Shown one piece after another: positions 1 to 8,367 of a DNA stretch of 32,609 nucleotides. This stretch comes from an uncultured Eubacterium sp. Its GTDB lineage: Bacteria; Bacillota; Clostridia; Lachnospirales; Lachnospiraceae. Each line of letters begins with the position of its first letter. The stretch's first letter is position 1. The position numbers and the translations under genes are program-made. The notes beneath the pieces were generated by a model. That model saw only the letters and a list, made by a program, of their open reading frames with translations, did not search any database and was not told where the DNA came from. The DNA lies in the NCBI GenBank assembly GCA_949959185.1, contig CATLIX010000040.1, positions 1 through 32,609 of the forward strand. The letters are read 5' to 3'.

Positions 1-3
1 AGG

Positions 4-23
4 AAAAATACAGAGTATTTTTT
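4..23. terminator. AT-rich hairpin at window start
   Basis: AAAAATAC (4-11) and GTATTTTT (15-22) form an 8-bp stem with a 3-base loop, with T-rich flanks on both strands. It could be the terminator tail of a gene lying outside the window. With only the window edge visible, its direction cannot be assigned. Confidence 0.35.
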
Positions 24-114
24 CGAGTCTGAGATGGAAAGACGGAGGAACAGTTTTTTATGGTTTAACGAGGAAAAGTATTTCCGGTTACTCAATTATG
101 TTGGAGGTTATGTT

Positions 115-471
115 ATGAAAGGACAAGTGGACACACAATACGGAAAAGTGTTAATTGATACAGATGTAATCGCAATTTACGCAGGTTCTGTGGCAGTGGA
201 ATGTTTTGGAATTGTAGGCATGGCTGCTGTGAATATGAAGGATGGTCTGGTGAGGCTCCTGAAAAAGGATTACCTGAATCATGGAATAAATGTTACGTTG
301 AAGGACAACAGGATTACCCTGGATTTTCATGTGATTGTTTCTTATGGAGTAAGTATTTCTACTGTTTCTGATAATCTGATCAGTACGGTGAAGTATCGGG
401 TAGAAGAGTTTACCGGTATGGAAATCGAGAAAATCAACATCTTCGTGGAAGGTGTCAGAGTGATTGATTAA
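115..471 (+). CDS. Asp23/Gls24 family envelope stress response protein
   Basis: This 118-residue protein matches the Asp23/Gls24 (YloU) family: a small beta-rich domain in which the segment IAIYAGSVAVECFGIVGMAA is followed by a long amphipathic stretch and a C-terminal IFVEGVRV. Family members associate with the membrane and are linked to envelope stress, but the molecular role is poorly defined. I start at ATG 115 because TTGGAGG lies 7-8 bases upstream; an upstream in-frame start at 34 would add 27 residues unlike the family and has no good ribosome binding site. The stop is 13 bases before the start of the FakA-like gene, so the two are almost certainly cotranscribed. The Asp23-FakA-RecG order parallels yloU-yloV-...-recG of Bacillus subtilis. 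Confidence 0.9.
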   Translation: MKGQVDTQYGKVLIDTDVIAIYAGSVAVECFGIVGMAAVNMKDGLVRLLKKDYLNHGINVTLKDNRITLDFHVIVSYGVSISTVSDNLISTVKYRVEEFTGMEIEKINIFVEGVRVID

Positions 472-484
472 GGAGGAAAGAGAA

Positions 485-2188
485 GTGGCGATAACTACAG
501 TAGATGCACCGTTACTTGCAAAAATGTTTTTGGCCGGAGCCAAAAATCTGGAAGCGAAAAAAGAATGGATTAATGAACTGAATGTGTTTCCCGTTCCGGA
601 CGGAGATACGGGAACCAATATGACCATGACGATTATGTCAGCGGCGGCGGAAGTGAGCAATCTGGGAGAATCACCGGATATGGCTTCTCTGGCAAAAGCA
701 ATTTCTTCCGGTTCTTTACGGGGAGCAAGAGGTAATTCCGGCGTCATCTTATCTCAGCTGTTCCGTGGATTTACCAAAGGAATCAGCAAATATGAAGTGA
801 TTGACGTGGTGATTTTGTGCGACGCTCTGCAGAAAGCAGTGGAGACAGCCTACAAGGCAGTTATGAAGCCCAAGGAAGGTACCATTCTTACGGTGGCCAA
901 AGGAGGCGCAGACAGAGCGCTGGAGCTGATTGGAGAAACCGATGATCTTGCAGTATTTATGGATGAAGTAATCAAACATGCGGATTATGTGCTGAGCCAG
1001 ACTCCGGAAATGCTTCCGGTTCTGAAACAGGCGGGAGTGGTGGATTCCGGCGGACAGGGGCTGGTTACCGTATTAAAAGGCGCTTACGACGCCCTGATGG
1101 GAAAAGAAATTGACTATACAATCGAAGCCTCCTCCACAGGAAGCGGCGTGGTAAAAATTTCTCAGCAGACAGAGCAGGATATTAAATTTGGTTATTGTAC
1201 GGAATTTATCATTGTACTGAACCGGCCGATGGAAGAAAAGGATGAGATGGATTTCAAGGCATATCTGGAATCTATCGGCGATTCTATTGTGGTGGTTGCA
1301 GATGATGAAATTACAAAGGTCCATGTACATACCAATGATCCCGGACTTGCTATTCAGCGGGCATTGGAATATGGCTCTTTGAGTAAGATGAAGATTGATA
1401 ATATGCGGGAAGAGCATCAGGAGAAACTGATTAAGGATGCGGAAAAAGCCGCAGCAGAGCAGAAAAAAGCAGACGAGAAGAAGCGTTCGGAAAAAGACGC
1501 CCTTGCAGAGGCACAGAAAGCGCCAAAAAAGGATATGGGCTTTATTTCCGTATCCATCGGTGAGGGAATCAATGAGATTTTCAAGGGGCTGGGGGTAGAT
1601 TATATTATTGCCGGCGGCCAGACCATGAATCCCAGTACGGAAGATATGCTTAACGCCATCGAGGATGTGAATGCGGATAATATTTTCATCCTGCCGAACA
1701 ATAAAAATATAATCCTTGCGGCAAATCAGGCTGCTTCTCTCATTGAAGAAAAAAATATATTTGTAATTCCCACCAAAACAGTACCTCAGGGGATTACAGC
1801 CCTGATTAACTTTATGCCGGACAGCAGCCCGGAAGAAAATGCGGCACGGATGACAGAAGAACTGTCCAGTGTGAAAACCGGGCAGGTGACCTATGCGGTG
1901 CGCGATACGCTGATTGAAGACAAATCCATCAGACAGGGAGATTATATGGGCATGGGCGACAGCTCCATTCTCTCTGTGGGGAAAGATATGGATGCGGTTA
2001 TCCGGGAACTGGTGGCTCAGCTTGTGGATGAAGAGTCTGCCATTATCAGTATCTATTACGGAGAGGAAATTAAGGAAGAAACCGCTCAGCAGTTAGGCAG
2101 CGAACTGGAAGAAACATATCCGGACTGTGAAGTGGAGGTGCACTTCGGCGGACAGCCTATCTACTATTATGTGATTTCCGTAGAATAA
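485..2188 (+). CDS. DAK2/DhaL domain protein, FakA-like fatty acid kinase subunit
   Basis: The 567-residue protein has an N-terminal DhaL-type nucleotide-binding domain (NVFPVPDGDTGTNM with the metal-binding aspartates, then SLRGARGNSGVILSQLFRG and VDSGGQG). A middle region follows, then a charged Lys/Glu/Ala-rich linker (about residues 310-350) and a C-terminal DegV-like domain. This is the YloV/FakA architecture. In the characterised family, FakA supplies the kinase part that phosphorylates fatty acids bound to a FakB (DegV) partner; no FakB gene is visible here. I choose GTG 485 over the in-frame ATG 464 because AAGGAGG (470-476) precedes it at proper spacing and ATG 464 would overlap asp23. 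The fatty acid substrate is inferred from the family. Confidence 0.88.
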   Translation: MAITTVDAPLLAKMFLAGAKNLEAKKEWINELNVFPVPDGDTGTNMTMTIMSAAAEVSNLGESPDMASLAKAISSGSLRGARGNSGVILSQLFRGFTKGISKYEVIDVVILCDALQKAVETAYKAVMKPKEGTILTVAKGGADRALELIGETDDLAVFMDEVIKHADYVLSQTPEMLPVLKQAGVVDSGGQGLVTVLKGAYDALMGKEIDYTIEASSTGSGVVKISQQTEQDIKFGYCTEFIIVLNRPMEEKDEMDFKAYLESIGDSIVVVADDEITKVHVHTNDPGLAIQRALEYGSLSKMKIDNMREEHQEKLIKDAEKAAAEQKKADEKKRSEKDALAEAQKAPKKDMGFISVSIGEGINEIFKGLGVDYIIAGGQTMNPSTEDMLNAIEDVNADNIFILPNNKNIILAANQAASLIEEKNIFVIPTKTVPQGITALINFMPDSSPEENAARMTEELSSVKTGQVTYAVRDTLIEDKSIRQGDYMGMGDSSILSVGKDMDAVIRELVAQLVDEESAIISIYYGEEIKEETAQQLGSELEETYPDCEVEVHFGGQPIYYYVISVE

Positions 2189-2206
2189 CAGCAAAGGAGC
2201 AATCCC

Positions 2207-4345
2207 ATGGAGAAAACATCCGGTATCGGCACGCTGAAAGGGATTGGCGCGAAAACAGAACAGTTATTTCATAATCTGGGAGTATACACCGTTGGTGATA
2301 TACTCCTTCATTATCCCAGGGATTATGAAAAACTGCCGCCCATCACCCCTCTGTCAGAACTGACGGAGCTTGTAAAAGAAACTGAGATAACAGCCGCAGT
2401 TGCGGCGCGCATTGAGAAAAGCCCTGTGGTGCGGGCAGCCCGCAGCATGCAGGTGACTTCCCTGGTTTTACAGGAGAAGGACGTGAAAGCCGACCTGGTA
2501 TGGTTCCGTATGCCATATCTGAAAAATACCCTGAAACCGGGAAGCTGGTTTGTATTTCTGGGCAAAATTGTCAGGAAAGGAAAACAGTTTCATATGGAGC
2601 AGCCTCAGGTATTTTTGCCGGAGAAATACGAATCCATGCAGGAATGCCTCTGGCCCTGTTATCCCCTGACGGCGGGACTTGGCAAAAACAAACTTTCCCA
2701 GACCATCCGCAAGGCTCTGGAGGAGCTGGATTTGTCGGTGGATTATCTGCCGGAAGATATCAGAATGCGGCGTCAGCTGGCAGAATATAATTTTGCCCTG
2801 GAAAATATTCATTTTCCGGAAAGCGAGGAAGCTCTGGAGCAGGCAAGAAAGCGGCTGATTTTTGACGAATTTTTCCAGTTTATTCTTTCTGCGGGGCTGC
2901 AGAAAGAGCAGATGGAGGAAGTGCTGAATGAATTTTCCTTTCTTCCGCTGGAATATCCGGAGACGGACACAGATTCGGAGAATCCGGCATCGGAGCTGTT
3001 GCCGGAAAACCGGAAGCTCTGGGCGGATGCTGTAATGGAACAGCTTCCCTACCGTCTGACAGAAGCACAGAAACGCACCCTGCTGGAAATCCGGCAGGAT
3101 TTACGGGGCAGGAAGGTTATGCAGCGGCTGGTGCAGGGGGATGTTGGCTCCGGGAAAACCATCATTGCCTTTCTGGCCATGCTGGATGCGGCTCAGGCAG
3201 GTTACCAGTCTGCCCTGATGGCTCCCACAGAAGTGCTGGCCATGCAGCATTATCAGACCTTTACGGATCTTTGTGAACAGCACGGACTGCGGATTCCGGT
3301 GATTCTTCTGACGGGCTCTCTGACGAAAAAGGAGAAGCGGCACGCTTATGAAAGGATGCAGCTGTATGCCAATGCCATGATTATCGGGACCCACGCGCTG
3401 ATACAGGAGCAGGCACTTTACGACAATCTGGCCCTGGTCATCACAGACGAACAACATCGGTTTGGAGTAAAGCAACGGGAAACATTGTTTCTTAAAGGTT
3501 CACAGCCTCATGTGCTGGTGATGAGCGCGACGCCTATTCCCAGAACCCTTGCCATTATTCTGTACGGAGATCTGGATATTTCCGTGATTGATGAAGTACC
3601 GGCCAGGAGGCTTCCGGTAAAAAGCTGCGTAGTGGGAAAAACTTCCCGAAAAACCTCTTATGATTTTCTGAAAAAAGAGATTGCCATGGGACATCAGGCT
3701 TATGTAATCTGCCCCCTGGTGGAAGAAAGCGAGGGCCTGGAGGCGGAAAATGTGACAGATTACGCCAGAATTCTGCAGGATGAACTTCCCCCGGAGATTG
3801 TGGTGGAATCTCTGCATGGAAAAATGAAATCCGGCAGAAAGAATCTGATTATGGAGCAGTTTGCCCGGAATGAAATCCAGGTGCTGGTATCCACCACGGT
3901 GATTGAGGTGGGGGTTAATGTGCCCAATGCCACGGTAATGATGATAGAAGACGCCCAGCGGTTTGGTCTGGCCCAGCTTCATCAGCTCCGGGGCCGGGTG
4001 GGCAGGGGAGAGGCCCAGTCCTATTGTATCATGATTAACACCACCGACTCCGATAAGGCAAAAAAGCGTCTGGAAATCCTGAATAAATCCAACGATGGCT
4101 TCTTTATTGCAGGAGAAGATCTGAAACTGCGGGGGCCGGGGGATTTTTTCGGAATCCGTCAGAGCGGACTGCTGGAATTTCGTCTGGGTGATATTTATCA
4201 GAACGCCGATTTGTTAAAGCAGGCCTCGGAGGAGGCGAATCTGCTGCTGTCAGAAGACCGGCAGCTTACTCAGCCGGACCATGAGAGAATACGGGAGCAG
4301 ATACAGGGGTATCTGAACCGGCAGGCTGAAACAGTGAATCTGTGA
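2207..4345 (+). CDS. recG: ATP-dependent DNA helicase RecG
   Basis: RecG remodels stalled forks and Holliday junctions. The 712-residue length is normal. An N-terminal wedge/OB region (about 1-200) contains the typical FHNLGVYTVGDILLHYPRDY opening. The helicase core carries Walker A GDVGSGKT (311-318), the RecG-type DEQHRFG box (414-420, DEQH instead of DEAH), MSATPIPRTLA (motif III) and QLRGRVGRG (motif VI). A C-terminal tail with LRGPGDFFGIRQSG is characteristic. AAGGAG lies about 8 bases before ATG 2207, 18 bases after the FakA-like stop, so it is the third gene of this operon. The gene looks intact. Confidence 0.97.
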   Translation: MEKTSGIGTLKGIGAKTEQLFHNLGVYTVGDILLHYPRDYEKLPPITPLSELTELVKETEITAAVAARIEKSPVVRAARSMQVTSLVLQEKDVKADLVWFRMPYLKNTLKPGSWFVFLGKIVRKGKQFHMEQPQVFLPEKYESMQECLWPCYPLTAGLGKNKLSQTIRKALEELDLSVDYLPEDIRMRRQLAEYNFALENIHFPESEEALEQARKRLIFDEFFQFILSAGLQKEQMEEVLNEFSFLPLEYPETDTDSENPASELLPENRKLWADAVMEQLPYRLTEAQKRTLLEIRQDLRGRKVMQRLVQGDVGSGKTIIAFLAMLDAAQAGYQSALMAPTEVLAMQHYQTFTDLCEQHGLRIPVILLTGSLTKKEKRHAYERMQLYANAMIIGTHALIQEQALYDNLALVITDEQHRFGVKQRETLFLKGSQPHVLVMSATPIPRTLAIILYGDLDISVIDEVPARRLPVKSCVVGKTSRKTSYDFLKKEIAMGHQAYVICPLVEESEGLEAENVTDYARILQDELPPEIVVESLHGKMKSGRKNLIMEQFARNEIQVLVSTTVIEVGVNVPNATVMMIEDAQRFGLAQLHQLRGRVGRGEAQSYCIMINTTDSDKAKKRLEILNKSNDGFFIAGEDLKLRGPGDFFGIRQSGLLEFRLGDIYQNADLLKQASEEANLLLSEDRQLTQPDHERIREQIQGYLNRQAETVNL

Positions 4346-4368
4346 ACAAAGCTGACAGGGCCAAAAAA

Positions 4369-4394
4369 CAGGCGCCAGAATATTCTGACGCCTG
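4369..4394 (-). terminator. Rho-independent terminator of the SASP gene
   Basis: CAGGCG...CGCCTG outer arms enclose a perfect CAGAATATTCTG palindrome with one C/A mismatch. On the minus strand the stem is followed by TTTTTT (complement of 4363-4368), a canonical intrinsic terminator for the minus-strand spore gene. On the plus strand only a weak CTTTCT follows, so it may also help end recG transcripts. Confidence 0.8.
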
Positions 4395-4430
4395 CTTTCT
4401 GATTGTCTGAGTATAAACGGAAGTTTCCTG

Positions 4431-4634
4431 TTATTTGCCAGACATCTGTCTCTCCTGGGCTTCGATCATTTTCTTCACCATATAACCGCCGACAGAACCG
4501 TTCTGTCTGGAGGTTAAATCTCCGTTGTAGCCATCTTTTAAAGGCACGCCGATTTCGTTTGCAACTTCGAATTTAAACTTATCCAGTGCGCTTTTTGCTT
4601 CCGGTACTACCGCTTTGTTAGATGAATTAGACAT
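4431..4634 (-). CDS. alpha/beta-type small acid-soluble spore protein
   Basis: This 67-residue protein carries the alpha/beta-type SASP signature: a germination-protease-type cleavage region (KFKFEVANEIGV), then YNGDLTSRQNGSVGGYMVKKMIEA. These proteins coat spore DNA and protect it, then are degraded on germination. The start at 4634 is set by GGAGGTAACGAT immediately upstream; a longer in-frame ATG at 4700 has no such site. It is a monocistronic minus-strand gene with a strong terminator at 4369-4394 and a sigma-G-like promoter near 4738-4767. It is the best single indication in the window that the organism sporulates. Confidence 0.96.
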   Translation of the reverse strand: MSNSSNKAVVPEAKSALDKFKFEVANEIGVPLKDGYNGDLTSRQNGSVGGYMVKKMIEAQERQMSGK

Positions 4635-4716
4635 ATCGTTACCTCCTGTTGTCTTTTGTTTCTGAACAATTTCTGCTTTACTTTTTCCTGTGTGAATCAT
4701 CCGAAGATGATATGGT

Positions 4717-4732
4717 GTAACCCGTTGGTTAC
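4717..4732. repeat. Small perfect hairpin in the SASP leader
   Basis: GTAACC and GGTTAC (6-bp arms, CGTT loop) sit at the predicted 5' end of the SASP transcript, just downstream of the proposed -10. It may stabilise the messenger in the forespore; this is inference only. Confidence 0.4.
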
Positions 4733-4737
4733 GAGGA

Positions 4738-4767
4738 TAGTATATGCACAGAAATCAGGATTAGACA
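4738..4767 (-). promoter_or_regulatory. Putative sigma-G-type promoter for the SASP gene
   Basis: On the minus strand, TGTCTA (complement of 4762-4767), a 17-base spacer and TATACTA (complement of 4738-4744) resemble the forespore sigma-G pattern (TGAATA / CATACTA), matching 4 of 6 and 6 of 7 positions. The position, about 100 bases before the SASP start, fits. A vegetative sigma-A reading cannot be excluded. Confidence 0.45.
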
Positions 4768-4807
4768 TGCAGTTCTTTCCGAATTTAACAGAAAATTCCA
4801 TGAAATA

Positions 4808-6571
4808 TCAGTCGGTAATCGGTTGTATATCACTGATATCCGGGGAGGCAATCAGAGAATAATTGGTGTAATACACGACGAATCCCGGCTTGCTGCCATT
4901 GGGCTTTTTCACATGTTTTTTTTCGATATAGTCAATTTCCACCTTGTCCGTTCCCCGTCCGTTGGAGTAGTAGGCCGCCAGCCGTCCGGCTTCCTCAAAA
5001 GTACGGTCCGGCAGTTCGTCGCCGTTGGTTTTTACCACCACATGGGAGCCTGGCATTCCTTTTGCATGGAACCACCAGTCATTTCCCGCTGCAAATTTAA
5101 AAGTGAGCTCATCGTTCTGGAAATTATTTTTTCCCACGTACATGTGATAGCCGTCGGAGGAAAGGTAATGAAAAGGCCTGCTTTTGATTTTTTCTTTTTT
5201 GCCGGCGTGTTTCTTTTTGATATAGCCAAACTGCACAAGTTCCTCTTTAATCTGGGTCAGATCCTCCTCAGAAACGGCAATATCCAGGGAAGTGGAAATG
5301 GATTCCAGATGAAGGATTTCTTCCTGGGTTTCCTGAAGCAGTTCTGTCAGTGCCTCATAAGTGCGTTTTAATTTATTGTACCGGTCGAAGTATTTCCGGG
5401 CATTTTCCTGAGGAGTAAGCTGGTCGTCCAGAGGAATGGAAATCATTTCATTTGTATAGTAATTGAGAGCTTTCAGCTTTTTTGCATTTTCTTCCAGATT
5501 GTATCCGTAAGTGTTGATAAGTTCTCCGTATACTTTATATTTGTCCCGTTTTTCCGTATCTTTTAACTGTTTTTGCTGTAAATCGTATTTTTTTCGGCCC
5601 CGCTCCAGCAGAGTGTTTACGATTTTGCGCAAATCGGCAGATTTCTGACGGATTCGGGTGTATACATTTCTGGCGGCGTAGAAAGTTTCCAGCACTTCAG
5701 AAATGGAAGAACAGTCTGTTCTGGTAAAGTCTCCGTACTGTGTCAGTTCCACTGCGGAGAAATCCACCGGTTCTTTTCCGTTGCGAATCAGGTTTGGACG
5801 GAAATTTCCTTCCCGGACGTCCTCCATCATCCAGGAAAAGTGGTGGAAAAGATGAAGTTTTTCTTCTTCTGACAATGCTTCCGCCGGTCGGTCGCCGTCC
5901 AGGGAGGCCCGGAAACAGAGTTCGGAGGCAATGACCGGACTGATACCGGTATAAGCGGTATAGATAGCCTTCTGTACCGGCAGAGGCCTGTGATATACCT
6001 TTTCAGAAAAGGACTCCTGCGTTTCTGACAGAGGGCTGGACTTTTCCTGCGTTTCCGGGATAAAATAAGTTCTTCCGGGGAGTACTTCCCGGACAGAACT
6101 GACCTGGGCGGAAATGTGTTTGATGCTGTCAATGATTTTCTGATTCTCATCGCAGAAGATAATATTGCTGTGTTTGCCCATAAGTTCCACAATGAGAACT
6201 TTGCGGCAGAGGTCCCCCAGTTCGTTGAGATGTTCAATTTCAAAATTAATGATACGCTCCATATGGGGCTGGTAAATTCGGATTATTTTCCCGTTGGCTA
6301 TGTGTTTTCGGAGCAGCATACAGAAATTCGGCGCTGTCAGGGGACTGGTTTTGTTGGAGTCAGTCAGGTAAATCAGGGGAAGGGAAGGGCTTGCGGATAA
6401 TAAGAGCCGCACCTGTCCGCCTTTTACGTTATCTGTCTCTGTTCGGGAGGTTTTTATTGTGAGCAGAAGCTCGTCATTTTCCGGCTGGGCGATTTTGCTG
6501 ATTCGGCCGTTTATGACTGTTTCATTCAATTCTTTTACTAAATTTGCAATTACAATTCCGTCAAAAGCCAT
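4808..6571 (-). CDS. rqcH: Rqc2/NFACT family ribosome quality control protein RqcH
   Basis: This 587-residue protein has the NFACT layout: an N-terminal NFACT-N domain beginning FDGIVIANLVKELNETVI, a helix-hairpin-helix middle part, a long charged coiled coil (about 290-450), and a C-terminal NFACT-R domain with GNDWWFHAKGMPGSHVVVK. RqcH binds stalled 50S subunits with peptidyl-tRNA and recruits tRNA-Ala to add alanine tails; older annotations call it a fibronectin-binding protein. Family length is about 550-590. AAAGGAG lies 7 bases before ATG 6571. A TATACT -10 candidate is present (complement of 6608-6613) but lacks a good -35. The gene diverges from the ireB operon and appears intact. Confidence 0.95.
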   Translation of the reverse strand: MAFDGIVIANLVKELNETVINGRISKIAQPENDELLLTIKTSRTETDNVKGGQVRLLLSASPSLPLIYLTDSNKTSPLTAPNFCMLLRKHIANGKIIRIYQPHMERIINFEIEHLNELGDLCRKVLIVELMGKHSNIIFCDENQKIIDSIKHISAQVSSVREVLPGRTYFIPETQEKSSPLSETQESFSEKVYHRPLPVQKAIYTAYTGISPVIASELCFRASLDGDRPAEALSEEEKLHLFHHFSWMMEDVREGNFRPNLIRNGKEPVDFSAVELTQYGDFTRTDCSSISEVLETFYAARNVYTRIRQKSADLRKIVNTLLERGRKKYDLQQKQLKDTEKRDKYKVYGELINTYGYNLEENAKKLKALNYYTNEMISIPLDDQLTPQENARKYFDRYNKLKRTYEALTELLQETQEEILHLESISTSLDIAVSEEDLTQIKEELVQFGYIKKKHAGKKEKIKSRPFHYLSSDGYHMYVGKNNFQNDELTFKFAAGNDWWFHAKGMPGSHVVVKTNGDELPDRTFEEAGRLAAYYSNGRGTDKVEIDYIEKKHVKKPNGSKPGFVVYYTNYSLIASPDISDIQPITD

Positions 6572-6652
6572 GATAATTCTCCTTTATAGATAGCATAGGT
6601 CTGTTACAGTATAGCTCAAATTTCTGAAAAATGGAATAAAAAAAAATATGGA

Positions 6653-6681
6653 TTGAATTTTCCGAACATTTGTATTAGAAT
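6653..6681 (+). promoter_or_regulatory. Sigma-A-type promoter of the ireB-ruvX operon
   Basis: TTGAAT (6653-6658), exactly 17 bases, and TAGAAT (6676-6681), located 124 bases before the ireB start in the intergenic gap between divergent rqcH and ireB. It is the only good sigma-A candidate upstream of the long plus-strand gene run. Confidence 0.6.
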
Positions 6682-6804
6682 AGATAAAAGAACCATTCAG
6701 GAACGAAAGAGCAGAAAGGGATTACATTTGTTCAAATACAAAAGTGGATACAGCAGACGATTGTTTTGGACAAAGGTAATTACATTCAACAAGGGCGTGA
6801 AAAG

Positions 6805-7068
6805 ATGCAGGATAAAAACAATACTCAATATTTTAAAGTGGAGAAGGAACAGCAGATAAGGGTTGACGATGTGCTGGAAATTGTATATAGTGCTTTGCGG
6901 GAGAAGGGATACAATCCGGTGAACCAGATTGTGGGATATATTATGTCCGGAGACCCTACTTACATTACCAGCCATCGGAATGCAAGAAGCCTGATTATGA
7001 AAGTAGAGCGGGACGAGCTGGTGGAAGAGATTCTGCGCCGGTATATCCAGAGCAACTCCTGGGGATAG
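6805..7068 (+). CDS. IreB family regulatory phosphoprotein (UPF0297, YrzL-like)
   Basis: The 87-residue product contains the diagnostic block [20 protein letters not shown], then [17 protein letters not shown] and [16 protein letters not shown], matching the IreB/UPF0297 family. In Enterococcus faecalis, IreB is phosphorylated by the Ser/Thr kinase IreK and affects cephalosporin resistance; here the role is by homology only. I start at ATG 6805 (AAGGG 9 bases upstream, followed by the typical [10 protein letters not shown] opening); an in-frame TTG at 6766 would add 13 residues with no ribosome binding site. It is the first gene of the operon and is followed 9 bases later by ruvX, as in most Firmicutes. 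Confidence 0.92.
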   Translation: MQDKNNTQYFKVEKEQQIRVDDVLEIVYSALREKGYNPVNQIVGYIMSGDPTYITSHRNARSLIMKVERDELVEEILRRYIQSNSWG

Positions 7069-7077
7069 GAGGTCGGG

Positions 7078-7527
7078 ATGCGCATTATGGGGCTTGATTT
7101 TGGTTCCAGGACCGTGGGTGTTGCCATAAGTGATGCATTACTGGTTACTGCCCAGGGAATCGAAACCATTCAGCGGAAATCGCCGGGAAAACTCCGGCAG
7201 ACACTTGCAAGGATTCAGGAACTGACAGAGGAATATCAGGTGGAGGAAATCGTACTGGGATTTCCGAAGAACATGAATAATACGGAAGGGGAACGCTGCC
7301 GCAGTACGCTGGAATTTCAGGAACTGCTGAAAAAGCGCTGTAATCTGCCGGTGGTGCTGTGGGATGAAAGGCTTACTACCGTGGAAGCAGAGCGGAGCCT
7401 GATGGAGGGCGGCGTGCGCAGAGAACACCGGAAGAACCATGTGGACAGGATTGCCGCTGTACTGATTTTACAGGGGTATCTGGATGCACGGGCATTTCGG
7501 GCGGAAAAATCAGGAAATTCAGAATAG
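7078..7527 (+). CDS. ruvX: Holliday junction resolvase-like RuvX/YqgF (16S pre-rRNA nuclease)
   Basis: The protein has 149 residues and an RNase H-like fold. Visible catalytic motifs are [14 protein letters not shown] (D7), the DERLTT box (96-101) and the late acidic [11 protein letters not shown] (D123). The family has been assigned both Holliday-junction resolution and 5' maturation of 16S rRNA (YqgF); the sequence cannot decide between them. GGAGGTCGGG directly precedes ATG 7078. The position after ireB and before a DUF1292 gene is the conserved yrzL-yrrK-yrzB order. Intact and of normal length. Confidence 0.95.
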   Translation: MRIMGLDFGSRTVGVAISDALLVTAQGIETIQRKSPGKLRQTLARIQELTEEYQVEEIVLGFPKNMNNTEGERCRSTLEFQELLKKRCNLPVVLWDERLTTVEAERSLMEGGVRREHRKNHVDRIAAVLILQGYLDARAFRAEKSGNSE

Positions 7528-7569
7528 GGAAAGACGAAACAGCAAAGTTGGAATAAAAGGACAGAAACA

Positions 7570-7830
7570 ATGGAAAAAGTAGTATTTCAGGCTCCCGGCG
7601 ACGGGGGGTCCAGGGAATTTTATGTAGTAGAGCAGACCAGAATCAGCGGGGTGAATTATCTGCTTGTGGCAGAAGAGGAAGATGGAGACTGTGATGCCTT
7701 TATTTTAAAGGAAATATCACAGGAAGAAAATGAAGATATCGTGTATGAAATGGTGGATTCTGAGGAAGAACTGGAATATATGTCCGGGATTTTTGGAGAA
7801 ATTCTGGAAGATGTGGATCTTACCATGTAA
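7570..7830 (+). CDS. DUF1292 domain protein (YrzB-like)
   Basis: A small, strongly acidic 86-residue protein: FYVVEQTRISGVNYLLVAEE, then DAFILKEI and a Glu-rich tail. This is the DUF1292/YrzB pattern, always found after ruvX in Firmicutes. Its function is unknown. AAAGGA lies about 9 bases before ATG 7570. Its place in the operon suggests coregulation with ireB and ruvX. Confidence 0.9.
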   Translation: MEKVVFQAPGDGGSREFYVVEQTRISGVNYLLVAEEEDGDCDAFILKEISQEENEDIVYEMVDSEEELEYMSGIFGEILEDVDLTM

Positions 7831-7874
7831 TACGGAAGAATCTGAAAACATGAATTTTACAGAAAGGTGTTGCG

Positions 7875-8330
7875 ATGCTCCGGGAAGATTTTGAAAAGAT
7901 TTTGAAGGAACATGGATTGAAGAAGACCAGGCAGAGAATTCTGGTACTGGAAGCACTGTCATCCTGTGAGGATAAACACCTGACTGCGGAAGAAATATAT
8001 GAAACAGTGAAGGCAGAGTTCCCGGAAATCGGGCTGGCGACTGTCTATCGGACAATACAATTGCTATCGGAGCTGGACCTGGTGGAAAGTGTGCAGCTTG
8101 GAGATGGATGCGTGCGTTATGAAATTGGAAAGATTGGTGGAAAAGAGGCGCACCGCCACCATCATTTAATATGTCTGGAATGTGGAAAAGTAATATCTTT
8201 TTGGGACGACCTGTTAGAGGAGCTGGAGGAACGTATCAGAGAGTCAGCTTCTTTTCAGGTTATCAACCATGAGGTAAAGTTTTACGGCTATTGTGAATCA
8301 TGTCTGAAACAGGGACAGGAATGTCAGTGA
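7875..8330 (+). CDS. Fur family metal/peroxide-responsive repressor
   Basis: The 151-residue protein has the Fur fold: an N-terminal winged helix (LKKTRQRILVLEAL, recognition region LATVYRTIQLL at 54-64) and a C-terminal dimerisation domain with the metal motif HRHHHLIC (93-100). Two CxxC pairs (C100/C103 and C140/C143) should hold a structural zinc. Sequence alone does not tell Fur from PerR or Zur. GAAAGGTG lies upstream of ATG 7875. It sits in the middle of an otherwise housekeeping operon between DUF1292 and RNase J, a position seen in Lachnospiraceae but not in Bacillus. Confidence 0.93.
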   Translation: MLREDFEKILKEHGLKKTRQRILVLEALSSCEDKHLTAEEIYETVKAEFPEIGLATVYRTIQLLSELDLVESVQLGDGCVRYEIGKIGGKEAHRHHHLICLECGKVISFWDDLLEELEERIRESASFQVINHEVKFYGYCESCLKQGQECQ

Positions 8331-8367
8331 AAAGCGAGGGAACCTGCACAGCATTTGGAGGTGCAAG